Under the pieces are notes generated by a model, which made no database searches, had not been told where the DNA came from, and worked only from the letters and a program-made list of their open reading frames with translations. DNA of 5,272 nucleotides from Candidatus Nitrosopumilus sp. (lineage in GTDB: Archaea; Thermoproteota; Nitrososphaeria; Nitrososphaerales; Nitrosopumilaceae): the NCBI GenBank assembly GCA_011055585.1, contig DRGT01000044.1, forward strand, positions 1-5,272. Direction: 5' to 3'. The translations under genes were made by a program, and so were the position numbers. Each line of letters opens with the position of its first letter. Position 1 is the first letter of the stretch. Of the stretch, positions 1 through 4,838 are shown one piece after another.

Positions 1-285
1 AGAAACCAAAAAAAACTATATGAGTTATTTTTAGACTGGGCAATTTCTGAAAATGCTGATGGAATAATTGCCGGTGCAACAGTTCCTAAAATTATTAGCT
101 ATTGCAAGAAAAAAGCTAAAAACAACTTGTCAATTTATTCTCCAGGAATTGGCACTCAGGGTGGAAAAATCAAAAGTGCATTAAACGCTGGTACTGACTT
201 TTTTATTGTTGGTAGAACAATTTTAAATGCTAAAAATCCAATTTCTGTTGCAAAAAAATTACATTTAGAATCACTTGAAAAGTAA
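1..285 (+). CDS. pyrF: Orotidine 5'-phosphate decarboxylase, C-terminal part (5' end outside window)
   Basis: OMP decarboxylase converts orotidine 5'-monophosphate to UMP, the last step of de novo pyrimidine synthesis, in the cytoplasm. Only the last 94 residues are present; the frame is open from base 1 to the TAA at 283-285. The visible part is the C-terminal half of the TIM barrel. DGIIAGAT (visible residues 20-27) is the strand after the active-site helix. SPGIGTQGG (47-55) is the family's phosphate-binding loop with its conserved Gln. FIVGRTI (68-74) carries the conserved Arg that contacts the phosphate. The NP motif after it (79-80) is typical of archaeal and bacterial short-form enzymes. 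No key residue in this half is missing. The last 15 bp overlap the 3' end of the convergent NUDIX gene. Identification rests on these motifs and is secure; the catalytic Asp/Lys residues lie upstream and cannot be checked. Confidence 0.94.
   Translation, partial: RNQKKLYELFLDWAISENADGIIAGATVPKIISYCKKKAKNNLSIYSPGIGTQGGKIKSALNAGTDFFIVGRTILNAKNPISVAKKLHLESLEK
252..258 (-). terminator. Candidate U-tract terminator for the minus-strand NUDIX transcript
   Basis: Seven A on the + strand read as T7 on the minus strand, 13 nt beyond the NUDIX stop codon. Archaeal intrinsic termination depends mainly on oligo-U tracts, so this is a plausible end for the minus-strand transcript. It lies inside the pyrF coding region, so the mRNA 3' end would be antisense to pyrF. 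No strong hairpin precedes it. In such AT-rich DNA a T7 run also occurs by chance. Confidence 0.35.
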
Positions 286-681
286 TTGATTAGCTTTTGA
301 TAACACTGATTTTGCATTTTGATAAGTTGTCTTTTCAAATGCACTTTTGTAATCTAACCAAACAAAGTCTAAATGTTCATGCGAAATTGTAATTTTTTCA
401 GTATTTGTTTTTGCTAAATAAAAAACCACTTTTTTTTGAATTAGTCCCCCTTCAAATTGAAAATCATATTCAATATTTTCTTCAAATCCCTCTACAAAAT
501 TTAAGTCCGAAATTCCTGTTTCTTCTTTTGCTTCTCTAATCACCGTGTCAAGAGGATTTTCACCTTTCTCCATTTTCCCCTTCACGAAATCCCAATGTCC
601 AGAAGGATAATGAAGTAAAAGAAATACAATTCCTTCAGGAGTATCTCTAAAAATTACTGCACCGGATGATTTTTCATTCAA
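271..681 (-). CDS. NUDIX hydrolase, diadenosine-tetraphosphatase-like
   Basis: A 136-residue single-domain NUDIX protein. The family hydrolyses nucleoside diphosphates linked to another moiety, using Mg2+ or Mn2+. The complete NUDIX box GX5EX7REUXEEXGU is at residues 35-57 (Gly35, Glu41, Arg49-Glu50, Glu53-Glu54, Gly56). The N-terminal SSGAVIF strand (5-11) and SGHWDFVKGKMEKGE just before and into the box resemble the bis(5'-nucleosyl)-tetraphosphatase (Ap4A hydrolase) subgroup, where the pattern is W-x-(F/L)-P/V-K-G-x. The substrate is inferred only from this resemblance and could be another dinucleotide or NTP. The start is TTG at 681-679: an in-frame TAA lies three codons upstream, no in-frame ATG precedes the domain, and the domain begins where family members usually do. 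It lies 29 bp downstream of uppS on the same strand and may be co-transcribed, but it also has its own possible TATA box. Its 3' end overlaps pyrF by 15 bp in convergent orientation. Confidence 0.93.
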   Translation of the reverse strand: MNEKSSGAVIFRDTPEGIVFLLLHYPSGHWDFVKGKMEKGENPLDTVIREAKEETGISDLNFVEGFEENIEYDFQFEGGLIQKKVVFYLAKTNTEKITISHEHLDFVWLDYKSAFEKTTYQNAKSVLSKANQLLFK

Positions 682-702
682 TTTTATTTAATTTTGATTA
701 AA

Positions 703-710
703 CACTATAA
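703..710 (-). promoter_or_regulatory. Possible TATA box for the NUDIX gene
   Basis: On the minus strand TTATAGTG follows the uppS stop codon directly and ends 21 nt before the TTG start at 681. That spacing matches the clearer boxes in this window and would give a leaderless mRNA. The match to a TATA consensus is moderate, and read-through from uppS is equally possible. Confidence 0.4.
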
Positions 711-1478
711 TTACTTACCAAGACGTCTTTTTCTTTTTTGAAAAGTTCTAATTGCTCTCATGAGATCAATTTTTCGGAATCCCGGCCAAAAAATATCCAT
801 AAAAATAAGTTCACTATATGCACTTTGCCATAACAAGAATCCACTTAATCTCCTTTCACCAGATGTTCTTAGAATCATGTCAGGGGATGATTGTGGTAAA
901 TGCGAAGTGTAAAGATTTGATTCAATTTCTTTTTTATTAATATCATCAACTTTCAATGAGCCTTCACTAATTTTTACACCAATTTTTTTCACTGCATCAA
1001 TTAACTCATCTTGTCCCCCATATGCTAAGGCAATGTTAAGAAAATGTTCATCATAATTCTTTGTCACATCATCCAATCTTTTTAGTACATCTCTGATAGA
1101 ATCTGGTAATAGCTCAATTTTTCCAATTGCTTTAACTCTCATTTTATTTCTATGAATTCTTGGATCATTGTACAGTTTTTCTAGCCTATTTTTAATCAAG
1201 TCAAAAAGATATTCTAATTCTTCATCTTTTCTATTCAGATTTTCTGCTGATAATGCATACAAAGTAATAATTTTGATATCAAATTCCTCACACCAATCAA
1301 GAAGATTCTCTACCGCATCTGCCCCTCTGAAATGCCCGGTTTTTGTAAAGCTAAGATTTCTTTTCGCCCATCTTCTATTTCCATCAAGTATTAAGGCTAT
1401 ATGATTAGGCATAGAACCATTGAGAATTTCTTTTTCTAATTTTTTAGAATATAATTTGTAAAGGCCTAAAATATTCAA
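711..1478 (-). CDS. uppS: Cis-prenyltransferase (undecaprenyl/polyprenyl diphosphate synthase)
   Basis: This enzyme adds isopentenyl diphosphate units in cis to an allylic primer (in archaea usually farnesyl or geranylgeranyl diphosphate) to make the long polyprenyl diphosphate. That product becomes the dolichol-type lipid carrier for glycan assembly and N-glycosylation. It works at the cytoplasmic face of the membrane. All signature regions are present: HIALILDGNRRWA (26-38) with the catalytic Mg-binding Asp32 and Arg35-Arg36; HFRGAD (49-54); TLYALSAENLNR (72-83); ALAYGG (150-155); and the C-terminal block from Asp200 to Phe226 with RTSGERRLS (204-212), FLLWQ (214-218) and the metal-binding Glu223. 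Length (255) is normal. The TTG at 1478 is the furthest upstream conventional start, since a TGA lies ten codons earlier. The internal Met23, just before the domain, is less likely because family members usually keep a basic N-terminal helix. An ATA start at 1499 is discussed separately. The gene lies 99 bp after the DUF373 gene and 29 bp before the NUDIX gene. Confidence 0.95.
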   Translation of the reverse strand: MNILGLYKLYSKKLEKEILNGSMPNHIALILDGNRRWAKRNLSFTKTGHFRGADAVENLLDWCEEFDIKIITLYALSAENLNRKDEELEYLFDLIKNRLEKLYNDPRIHRNKMRVKAIGKIELLPDSIRDVLKRLDDVTKNYDEHFLNIALAYGGQDELIDAVKKIGVKISEGSLKVDDINKKEIESNLYTSHLPQSSPDMILRTSGERRLSGFLLWQSAYSELIFMDIFWPGFRKIDLMRAIRTFQKRKRRLGK

Positions 1479-1505
1479 TGCGGTATCTTTGAGTTTTATT
1501 ATTTT

Positions 1506-1511
1506 TCACCT
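1506..1511 (-). promoter_or_regulatory. Shine-Dalgarno-like AGGTGA upstream of uppS
   Basis: The minus strand reads AGGTGA, a six-base match to the archaeal anti-Shine-Dalgarno sequence at the 16S 3' end (known consensus AGGAGGUGA). It is 27 nt from the TTG at 1478, too far to serve it, but 6 nt from an in-frame ATA codon at 1499-1497. It bears on where uppS translation begins. It may also be chance. Confidence 0.35.
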
Positions 1512-1517
1512 TTTATG
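1510..1517 (-). promoter_or_regulatory. Weak candidate TATA box for uppS
   Basis: CATAAAAG on the minus strand ends 31 nt before the TTG start, so a transcript from it would have a leader of roughly 10 nt. It overlaps the AGGTGA motif by two bases, so the two signals cannot both act in one transcript from this box. Co-transcription with the DUF373 gene is the alternative. Confidence 0.25.
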
Positions 1518-1577
1518 GATAAATGAGGCGAATAGATATGATTGTTTTTACTCTAATTCACACAAAGGTAAAGAATT

Positions 1578-2735
1578 CTAGTCTGAACTTGAATCTTCTT
1601 GCATTTCTTGAACCGAACGCTTTCTATATTTTTTGAACAAAATTGTTGCTGAAACTATAGTTGCAGCCAATCCTGCCAGTAGTGGAGGAATAAGAGTAAA
1701 AGAGCTTTCATCATTGATTAAGATATTTGTAAATTGATAAACTGTTGGATACAAAGATAACAATACAACTAATCTCAATGTATCTGTAATTTGTCTTGAA
1801 ATTCCACCTAACCAATTACTGAGAAATGTTCCAGCAAATATTGAACCAATTCCAACCCATAGAATTGGTAGTGCACCTGCAAAGAACTGTCCCATTACAA
1901 CTTTGTTAGAAATAATATTGATGAGCTCAGTTTCAGGTTCTATTAAACTAGCATCAACAGCTACAACTCCAGCTGAAACTGAAGATAACATTAGAATTAT
2001 TCCTGCAATTAATGTAAACATTCTGATAAATCCAGAAGGCGTGGGCTTTGTCCAATTAGACCAAGCTTTGTCAATATCAAATGCTCTGATCAAAAATGCA
2101 CCACCAAGAATACTTATGAGAACAGCAAATATTTCTGCAGTATAACCAACAATTGTTGCAATTCCACCAATCAAAAGCAAAATTCCAGGAACACCTAAAA
2201 AGAATTTTGAATATTTTGAATCATAAGCAATCATTTTCAAGTATTTACCAAAAACTGCATAAGAATACTCTACACTTCTACTTACTTTCATCACAACTCT
2301 TTGTACGGAGATTACTGGAAGTACATTTTGAATAACTGGAATAACACTTTCATCATCTTCACCATCTGAAACAATTACTGCACCGTTGGCAGAAAATTTT
2401 TGTAAAACAGATCTTATTTCGGATGCAATTTTTTCATCTGCTTTCACTCCTCTATTTTTTACTCCAGTAACTGTCACAACTTGTGCTTCGTATCCTTTGC
2501 TAATCAAATCTTCAAATGTCTTTATTGCAGCAAAAATCGAATTAGAATCTGCATCCTCAGGATCTTCTAACGCTAATCTTTGAGCAGCTTCAATACATGC
2601 ATTTCTTCCAACTACCGGAGTCTGAATTCCAGTTTTTTCACCTACATCATTATCTCTATCAACACAAATTACTAGCAGTCTACTTACTTCGGACGCTTTG
2701 ACATCCTTCTCAATCTTGCTGGTCTTTTGAGACAT
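1578..2735 (-). CDS. DUF373 family membrane protein, function unknown
   Basis: DUF373 is an archaeal family without an assigned reaction. The 385-residue protein has a soluble N-terminal domain, probably cytoplasmic, and a membrane C-terminal half. The family signature is LVICVDRDNDVGEKTGI (21-37), followed by TPVVGR (39-44), LALEDPEDADSNSIFAAIK (54-72), VVTVTG (86-91) and VSDGEDDESVIPVI (122-135). The pattern of hydrophobic strands ending in acidic loops suggests an alpha/beta fold with a possible metal or nucleotide site; that is inference. About six membrane segments follow, near 178-197, 199-217, 237-259, 281-305, 319-339 and 347-367, then a basic KKYRKR stop and an acidic Ser-rich tail (DSSSD). 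The ATG at 2735 is supported by a TATA box 22 nt upstream. It is first in the minus-strand series with uppS and the NUDIX gene. A link to lipid-carrier metabolism is conceivable from position only. Confidence 0.9.
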   Translation of the reverse strand: MSQKTSKIEKDVKASEVSRLLVICVDRDNDVGEKTGIQTPVVGRNACIEAAQRLALEDPEDADSNSIFAAIKTFEDLISKGYEAQVVTVTGVKNRGVKADEKIASEIRSVLQKFSANGAVIVSDGEDDESVIPVIQNVLPVISVQRVVMKVSRSVEYSYAVFGKYLKMIAYDSKYSKFFLGVPGILLLIGGIATIVGYTAEIFAVLISILGGAFLIRAFDIDKAWSNWTKPTPSGFIRMFTLIAGIILMLSSVSAGVVAVDASLIEPETELINIISNKVVMGQFFAGALPILWVGIGSIFAGTFLSNWLGGISRQITDTLRLVVLLSLYPTVYQFTNILINDESSFTLIPPLLAGLAATIVSATILFKKYRKRSVQEMQEDSSSD

Positions 2736-2757
2736 TCTTAATATTATTACAAAATTG

Positions 2758-2765
2758 CTTTATAA
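2758..2765 (-). promoter_or_regulatory. TATA box of the DUF373 gene
   Basis: TTATAAAG on the minus strand is preceded by purine-rich GAAATCG, a reasonable TFB-recognition element. It ends 22 nt before the ATG at 2735, which predicts transcription starting at or next to the start codon (a leaderless mRNA). It lies in the 77 bp gap after the neighbouring membrane-anchored protein gene. Confidence 0.7.
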
Positions 2766-2812
2766 CGATTTCACACCTTTGAAAATATTATACTTAGGTC
2801 TTTGAAATCAAA

Positions 2813-3310
2813 TCAGGGTCTAGAATTATCTGACTTGAATATGTGTGACTCTGAATTTTCTTTAAATTGATTAATTTTGGTTATGAATTCTTTAATTTCA
2901 GCAGATTCTGTACCTTCTTCAATCATGGTTGCAGCAACAATGGTTTCTCTGACATAGGTGTTGTAATGTTTTAGAGCTTCAATATAGCTGATGTAGCTTT
3001 CAAGCCATTCTTCTGTTGCTTTACTCTCAACTAATTGTATGATTTGAGAATTGATTTGTACAGTTGATATTTCAGCTTGTTCAATATACTCTTTAGGAGA
3101 AATATTTCCATCTAACAAATTTTGAAATTCCGTATCAACAGCTTCGCTTATTACCACATGAACATTTTTGACTCCATCTAGATGAGATTCGAAATCTGAA
3201 ACAACAAAAGTTATCTCAGAATTCTGAGGTAAAAACCAAAATACAAAACTTGCCATAGTTATAGCTGCCAAAACCCCAATAGTTAGGAAAATTCCCTTTT
3301 TTGATGCCAT
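2813..3310 (-). CDS. Membrane-anchored helical protein of unknown function
   Basis: I do not recognise a family. The 165-residue protein starts with a basic stretch (MASKK) and one hydrophobic segment, about 7-27, ending in FWFLPQN. It has no clear signal-peptidase site and no lipobox Cys, so a signal anchor with the rest outside the membrane is the likely topology. The remainder (about 35-160) is rich in Glu, Ile and Lys and looks mostly alpha-helical, with an aromatic-rich helix near 102-118 (EWLESYISYIEALKHYNTY). There is no Cys and no obvious catalytic motif, so a structural, sensor or adaptor role is more likely than an enzyme; this is inference. The ATG at 3310 is supported by a good TATA box 22 nt upstream. 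The gene ends 77 bp before the DUF373 start on the same strand; both have their own promoter. It may be specific to this archaeal lineage. Confidence 0.8.
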   Translation of the reverse strand: MASKKGIFLTIGVLAAITMASFVFWFLPQNSEITFVVSDFESHLDGVKNVHVVISEAVDTEFQNLLDGNISPKEYIEQAEISTVQINSQIIQLVESKATEEWLESYISYIEALKHYNTYVRETIVAATMIEEGTESAEIKEFITKINQFKENSESHIFKSDNSRP

Positions 3311-3332
3311 TTATCTCAAACCTTTTCATGCT

Positions 3333-3340
3333 GTTTATAA
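3333..3340 (-). promoter_or_regulatory. TATA box of the membrane-anchored protein gene
   Basis: TTATAAAC on the minus strand ends 22 nt before the ATG at 3310, the same spacing as for the DUF373 gene. This predicts a leaderless transcript. It faces away from the + strand translation cluster, so 3311-3560 is a divergent promoter region. Confidence 0.68.
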
Positions 3341-3530
3341 CTGGTTAAATGATTCAAAATTTTTGCTCATTTTTAGAAAAAATAAGAAATTATTAATTCT
3401 AAATTAAAACTATGTCAAAATAATGAAAAAATTAGAATTTTCTGCAAATAAATTTCAACTATTCCATCATAATGGTTTGAAAACTTACACTACTCCAGTC
3501 TATAGTTAAATAATTTTTACAGCATCTTCC

Positions 3531-3538
3531 TAAATAGA
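3531..3538 (+). promoter_or_regulatory. Weak candidate TATA box for the DUF5679 gene
   Basis: TAAATAGA ends 22 nt before the ATG at 3561, the same distance as the stronger boxes here. The sequence itself is a poor consensus match, so the call rests mainly on spacing. TTAAATAA at 3506-3513 is the competing candidate. Confidence 0.4.
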
Positions 3539-3560
3539 ACAAAAGCCGAGATTTTTTAGA

Positions 3561-3704
3561 ATGGTTACAGCATATTGTGTAAAATGCAGAGCAAAGAGAG
3601 ATATCAAAGATCCTGAAGAAACTAAACTAAAGAACGGACGTCCAGCTGTAAAAGGTACATGTCCAAAATGTGGAACAAAAGTTTTCCGAATAGGAAAAAT
3701 GTAG
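3561..3704 (+). CDS. Small zinc-ribbon protein, DUF5679 family
   Basis: A 47-residue protein. It has two CxxC knuckles, CVKC (residues 6-9) and CPKC (34-37), separated by a basic stretch with KNGRPAVKGTC (24-34); this is the layout of the archaeal DUF5679 family. Four Cys in this arrangement should bind one Zn2+. Thirteen or so Lys/Arg residues make it strongly basic, which fits binding to RNA, DNA or the ribosome, but the family has no established function. The ATG is followed directly by the domain, and the frame ends at a TAG with nothing missing. It is 63 bp upstream of the aIF2-beta ATG on the same strand, so it heads the translation cluster by position; a T6 run between them may separate the transcripts. 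Identification as a zinc ribbon is strong and the family name is good; function is unknown. Confidence 0.88.
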   Translation: MVTAYCVKCRAKRDIKDPEETKLKNGRPAVKGTCPKCGTKVFRIGKM

Positions 3705-3724
3705 GAAGACTACCACAAAGTCCC

Positions 3725-3730
3725 TTTTTT
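3725..3730 (+). terminator. Possible U-tract terminator after the DUF5679 gene
   Basis: A T6 run after CCC lies 20 nt beyond the DUF5679 stop codon and before the aIF2-beta promoter candidate. It fits a short oligo-U archaeal terminator. There is no hairpin and the run is short, so evidence is weak. Confidence 0.3.
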
Positions 3731-3738
3731 AGAAAACC

Positions 3739-3746
3739 CATATAGG
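3739..3746 (+). promoter_or_regulatory. Candidate TATA box for the aIF2-beta gene
   Basis: CCATATAG ends 21 nt before the ATG at 3768. This supports a leaderless mRNA starting at that ATG and argues against the in-frame GTG at 3747, which would lie directly at the end of the box. Confidence 0.5.
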
Positions 3747-3767
3747 GTGTTTAGTTTTTTAAAAAAT

Positions 3768-4190
3768 ATGACAAAGGCAGATTATGAAAAACTCCTCAAA
3801 CGTATTGAGGGCAATCTCTCAGATGAAAAAAAACAAACCACCACTAGGTTTGAGTTGCCTACAGTTGATGTAATGTGGGAAGGACAAAAGACTTTTTTGC
3901 GGAATTTTGCTGAATTTCCAAAAATCCTACGTAGAAATCCTGACAAAGTTCTTCAATATCTTTCAAAAGAATTTGCTGTTCCTGCAGAACGAATTGGAGA
4001 TAAAGCCATGTTTATTGGAAGAAGAGATCCAGATGATTTTACACGCTTATTCCAAATTTATGTAAAAGACTATCTTGAATGCCCTACCTGTAAAAGCCCA
4101 GACACAAAAATTATCAAAGAAAATAGAATCACATTTTTAATTTGTGAAGCATGTGGTGCAAAATCAACAATGAAAGGAAAGTATGCATGA
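3768..4190 (+). CDS. Translation initiation factor aIF2 subunit beta
   Basis: The beta subunit of the heterotrimeric factor aIF2, which brings initiator Met-tRNA to the small ribosomal subunit in a GTP-dependent complex with the alpha and gamma subunits. The 140 residues show the family's three parts. The N-terminal helix (about 4-16, DYEKLLKRIEGNL) contacts the gamma subunit. The central alpha/beta domain (about 27-100) contains TFLRNFAEFPKILRRNPDKV (42-61) and FIGRRDPDDFTRLFQIY (82-98). The C-terminal zinc ribbon has Cys105, Cys108, Cys126 and Cys129. Length is normal for archaeal proteins, which lack the long eukaryotic Lys-rich N-terminus. I chose ATG 3768 because a TATA-like box lies 21 nt upstream and because aIF2-beta normally starts close to this helix. 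An in-frame GTG at 3747 would add seven residues (MFSFLKN). The TGA overlaps the next gene's start by 8 bp, implying co-transcription and probably coupled translation with DUF424. Confidence 0.95.
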   Translation: MTKADYEKLLKRIEGNLSDEKKQTTTRFELPTVDVMWEGQKTFLRNFAEFPKILRRNPDKVLQYLSKEFAVPAERIGDKAMFIGRRDPDDFTRLFQIYVKDYLECPTCKSPDTKIIKENRITFLICEACGAKSTMKGKYA

Positions 4191-4488
4191 AATGTCATTC
4201 TCAATTAAACTAACAGATTATCAAAAAAACGCAATGCTGAATATTTGCGATGCTGATTTGTTAGGAAAAAAAATAACCGAAAAAGAACTCGAAGTTCATA
4301 TTAGTAAAAGCTATTATGGGGAAAAAATAGTCGAAAAAGAAGAAGCAAAAACCCTTCTAAAAAATTCTTCAATTATTAACATGGTTGGAAAAGAAATTAT
4401 TTCTTTATCAACAAGTCTTGGAATTGGTTCTGAGGATGGCGTAAAAGAAATTGATGGTGTCCCTTTTTTGATTGTGTATAAAATGTAA
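4183..4488 (+). CDS. DUF424 family protein, probably translation-associated
   Basis: A 101-residue archaeal protein of the DUF424 family, whose function is not established. Family features visible are the N-terminal strand followed by NICDADLLGKKI (20-31), the ISKSYYGEKIVEKEEAKTLL stretch (40-59), SIINMVGKEIISLSTSLG (63-80) and the closing DGVPFLIVYK (91-100). There are no Cys pairs, membrane segments or obvious catalytic residues; it looks like a small soluble alpha/beta domain. The ATG at 4183 overlaps the end of aIF2-beta by 8 bp and has a weak Shine-Dalgarno-like AAAGG 5 nt upstream, in keeping with internal operon genes being led while first genes are leaderless. Met4 (4192) is the alternative start and gives a conventional domain beginning. 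It sits between aIF2-beta and aIF1A, so a role in initiation or ribosome assembly is a fair inference from context only. Confidence 0.88.
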   Translation: MHEMSFSIKLTDYQKNAMLNICDADLLGKKITEKELEVHISKSYYGEKIVEKEEAKTLLKNSSIINMVGKEIISLSTSLGIGSEDGVKEIDGVPFLIVYKM

Positions 4489-4498
4489 AACATCACAA

Positions 4499-4506
4499 TT
4501 ATATAT
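4499..4506 (+). promoter_or_regulatory. TATA box of the aIF1A gene
   Basis: TTATATAT, continuing as TATATAAAA to 4510, ends 20 nt before the ATG at 4527. It occupies most of the 38 bp gap after the DUF424 gene and is the most TATA-like stretch in the window. aIF1A is therefore probably transcribed independently as a leaderless mRNA, even if read-through from the aIF2-beta/DUF424 pair also occurs. Confidence 0.65.
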
Positions 4507-4526
4507 AAAAAAATTTCTAAAATATT

Positions 4527-4838
4527 ATGGGAAAGAGAAAAGTCTTAAACGAAAGTGCATTAAAAGAAATTCGATTACCTGAAGAAGGTGAATTGTTAGG
4601 ACGTGTACTAAAATTGTTGGGCAGTGATCAAGTTATGGTAAAATGTACTGACGGTATTACTAGACGCGGAAGAATTAGAGGAAAGCTAAAACGAAGAATT
4701 TGGATTCGTGATAATGATATTGTAATAATTGCTCCATGGGATTTTAAATATGCAGAACGGGGAGACATTATTTGGAGATTTACGTTACCTCAAGTAGATT
4801 GGTTAAAAAACAATGATCATCTACCTAGGGATTTCTAA
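4527..4838 (+). CDS. Translation initiation factor aIF1A
   Basis: The archaeal counterpart of eukaryotic eIF1A and bacterial IF1. It binds the A-site region of the small subunit and stimulates correct start-codon selection and initiator tRNA binding. The 103-residue protein has a short basic N-terminus (MGKRK), then an S1-type OB-fold at about 19-86. Its typical elements are EGELLGRVLKLLG (20-32), VMVKCTDG (36-43), RRGRIRGKLKRRIWIRDNDIVI (46-67) and the closing strand GDIIWRF (79-85). The acidic/polar tail ending LPRDF is short, as in other archaeal forms, and lacks the long eukaryotic extension. Length is normal. The start ATG has a strong TATA box about 20 nt upstream. The stop codon lies inside a perfect hairpin that also covers the presumed rio1 promoter. 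The adjacency aIF1A then RIO1 kinase is common in archaea and supports the identification. Confidence 0.96.
   Translation: MGKRKVLNESALKEIRLPEEGELLGRVLKLLGSDQVMVKCTDGITRRGRIRGKLKRRIWIRDNDIVIIAPWDFKYAERGDIIWRFTLPQVDWLKNNDHLPRDF

Larger units (their letters stand above)
3311..3560. other. AT-rich divergent intergenic region
   Basis: This 250 bp gap separates the minus-strand anchored-protein gene from the + strand DUF5679 gene. It holds the leftward TATA box, a weak rightward TATA-like box near 3531, a second TATA-like stretch (TTAAATAA, 3506-3513) that would give a leader of about 25 nt, and a 28-codon ORF (3423-3509). I see no tRNA, no strong hairpin and no tandem repeat. Confidence 0.6.

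Noticed and set aside
156..344. 62-codon minus-strand ORF across the pyrF/NUDIX junction
   Set aside because: It overlaps two genes with clear motifs and has no features of its own.
1168..1404. 78-codon + strand ORF inside uppS
   Set aside because: It is antisense to a gene with every cis-prenyltransferase motif; its Ser/Phe-rich product is what the complement of such a gene gives.
1903..2583. Three + strand ORFs (from 1903, 2153 and 2386) within the DUF373 gene
   Set aside because: All are antisense to a well-supported coding region, show no family resemblance, and lack ribosome-binding sites or promoters.
3375..3410. Short inverted repeats such as AATAA-GAAA-TTATT in the intergenic region
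   Set aside because: Stems are only 5-6 bp of A/T pairs, as expected by chance in DNA of this composition.
3747..3767. GTG at 3747 as the start of aIF2-beta, adding MFSFLKN
   Set aside because: The GTG lies at the end of the likely TATA box and has no ribosome-binding site. The ATG at 3768 has the right promoter spacing and gives a typical N-terminus.
4314..4496. 60-codon minus-strand ORF opposite DUF424
   Set aside because: It is a shadow of the DUF424 frame, with no recognisable domain or promoter.
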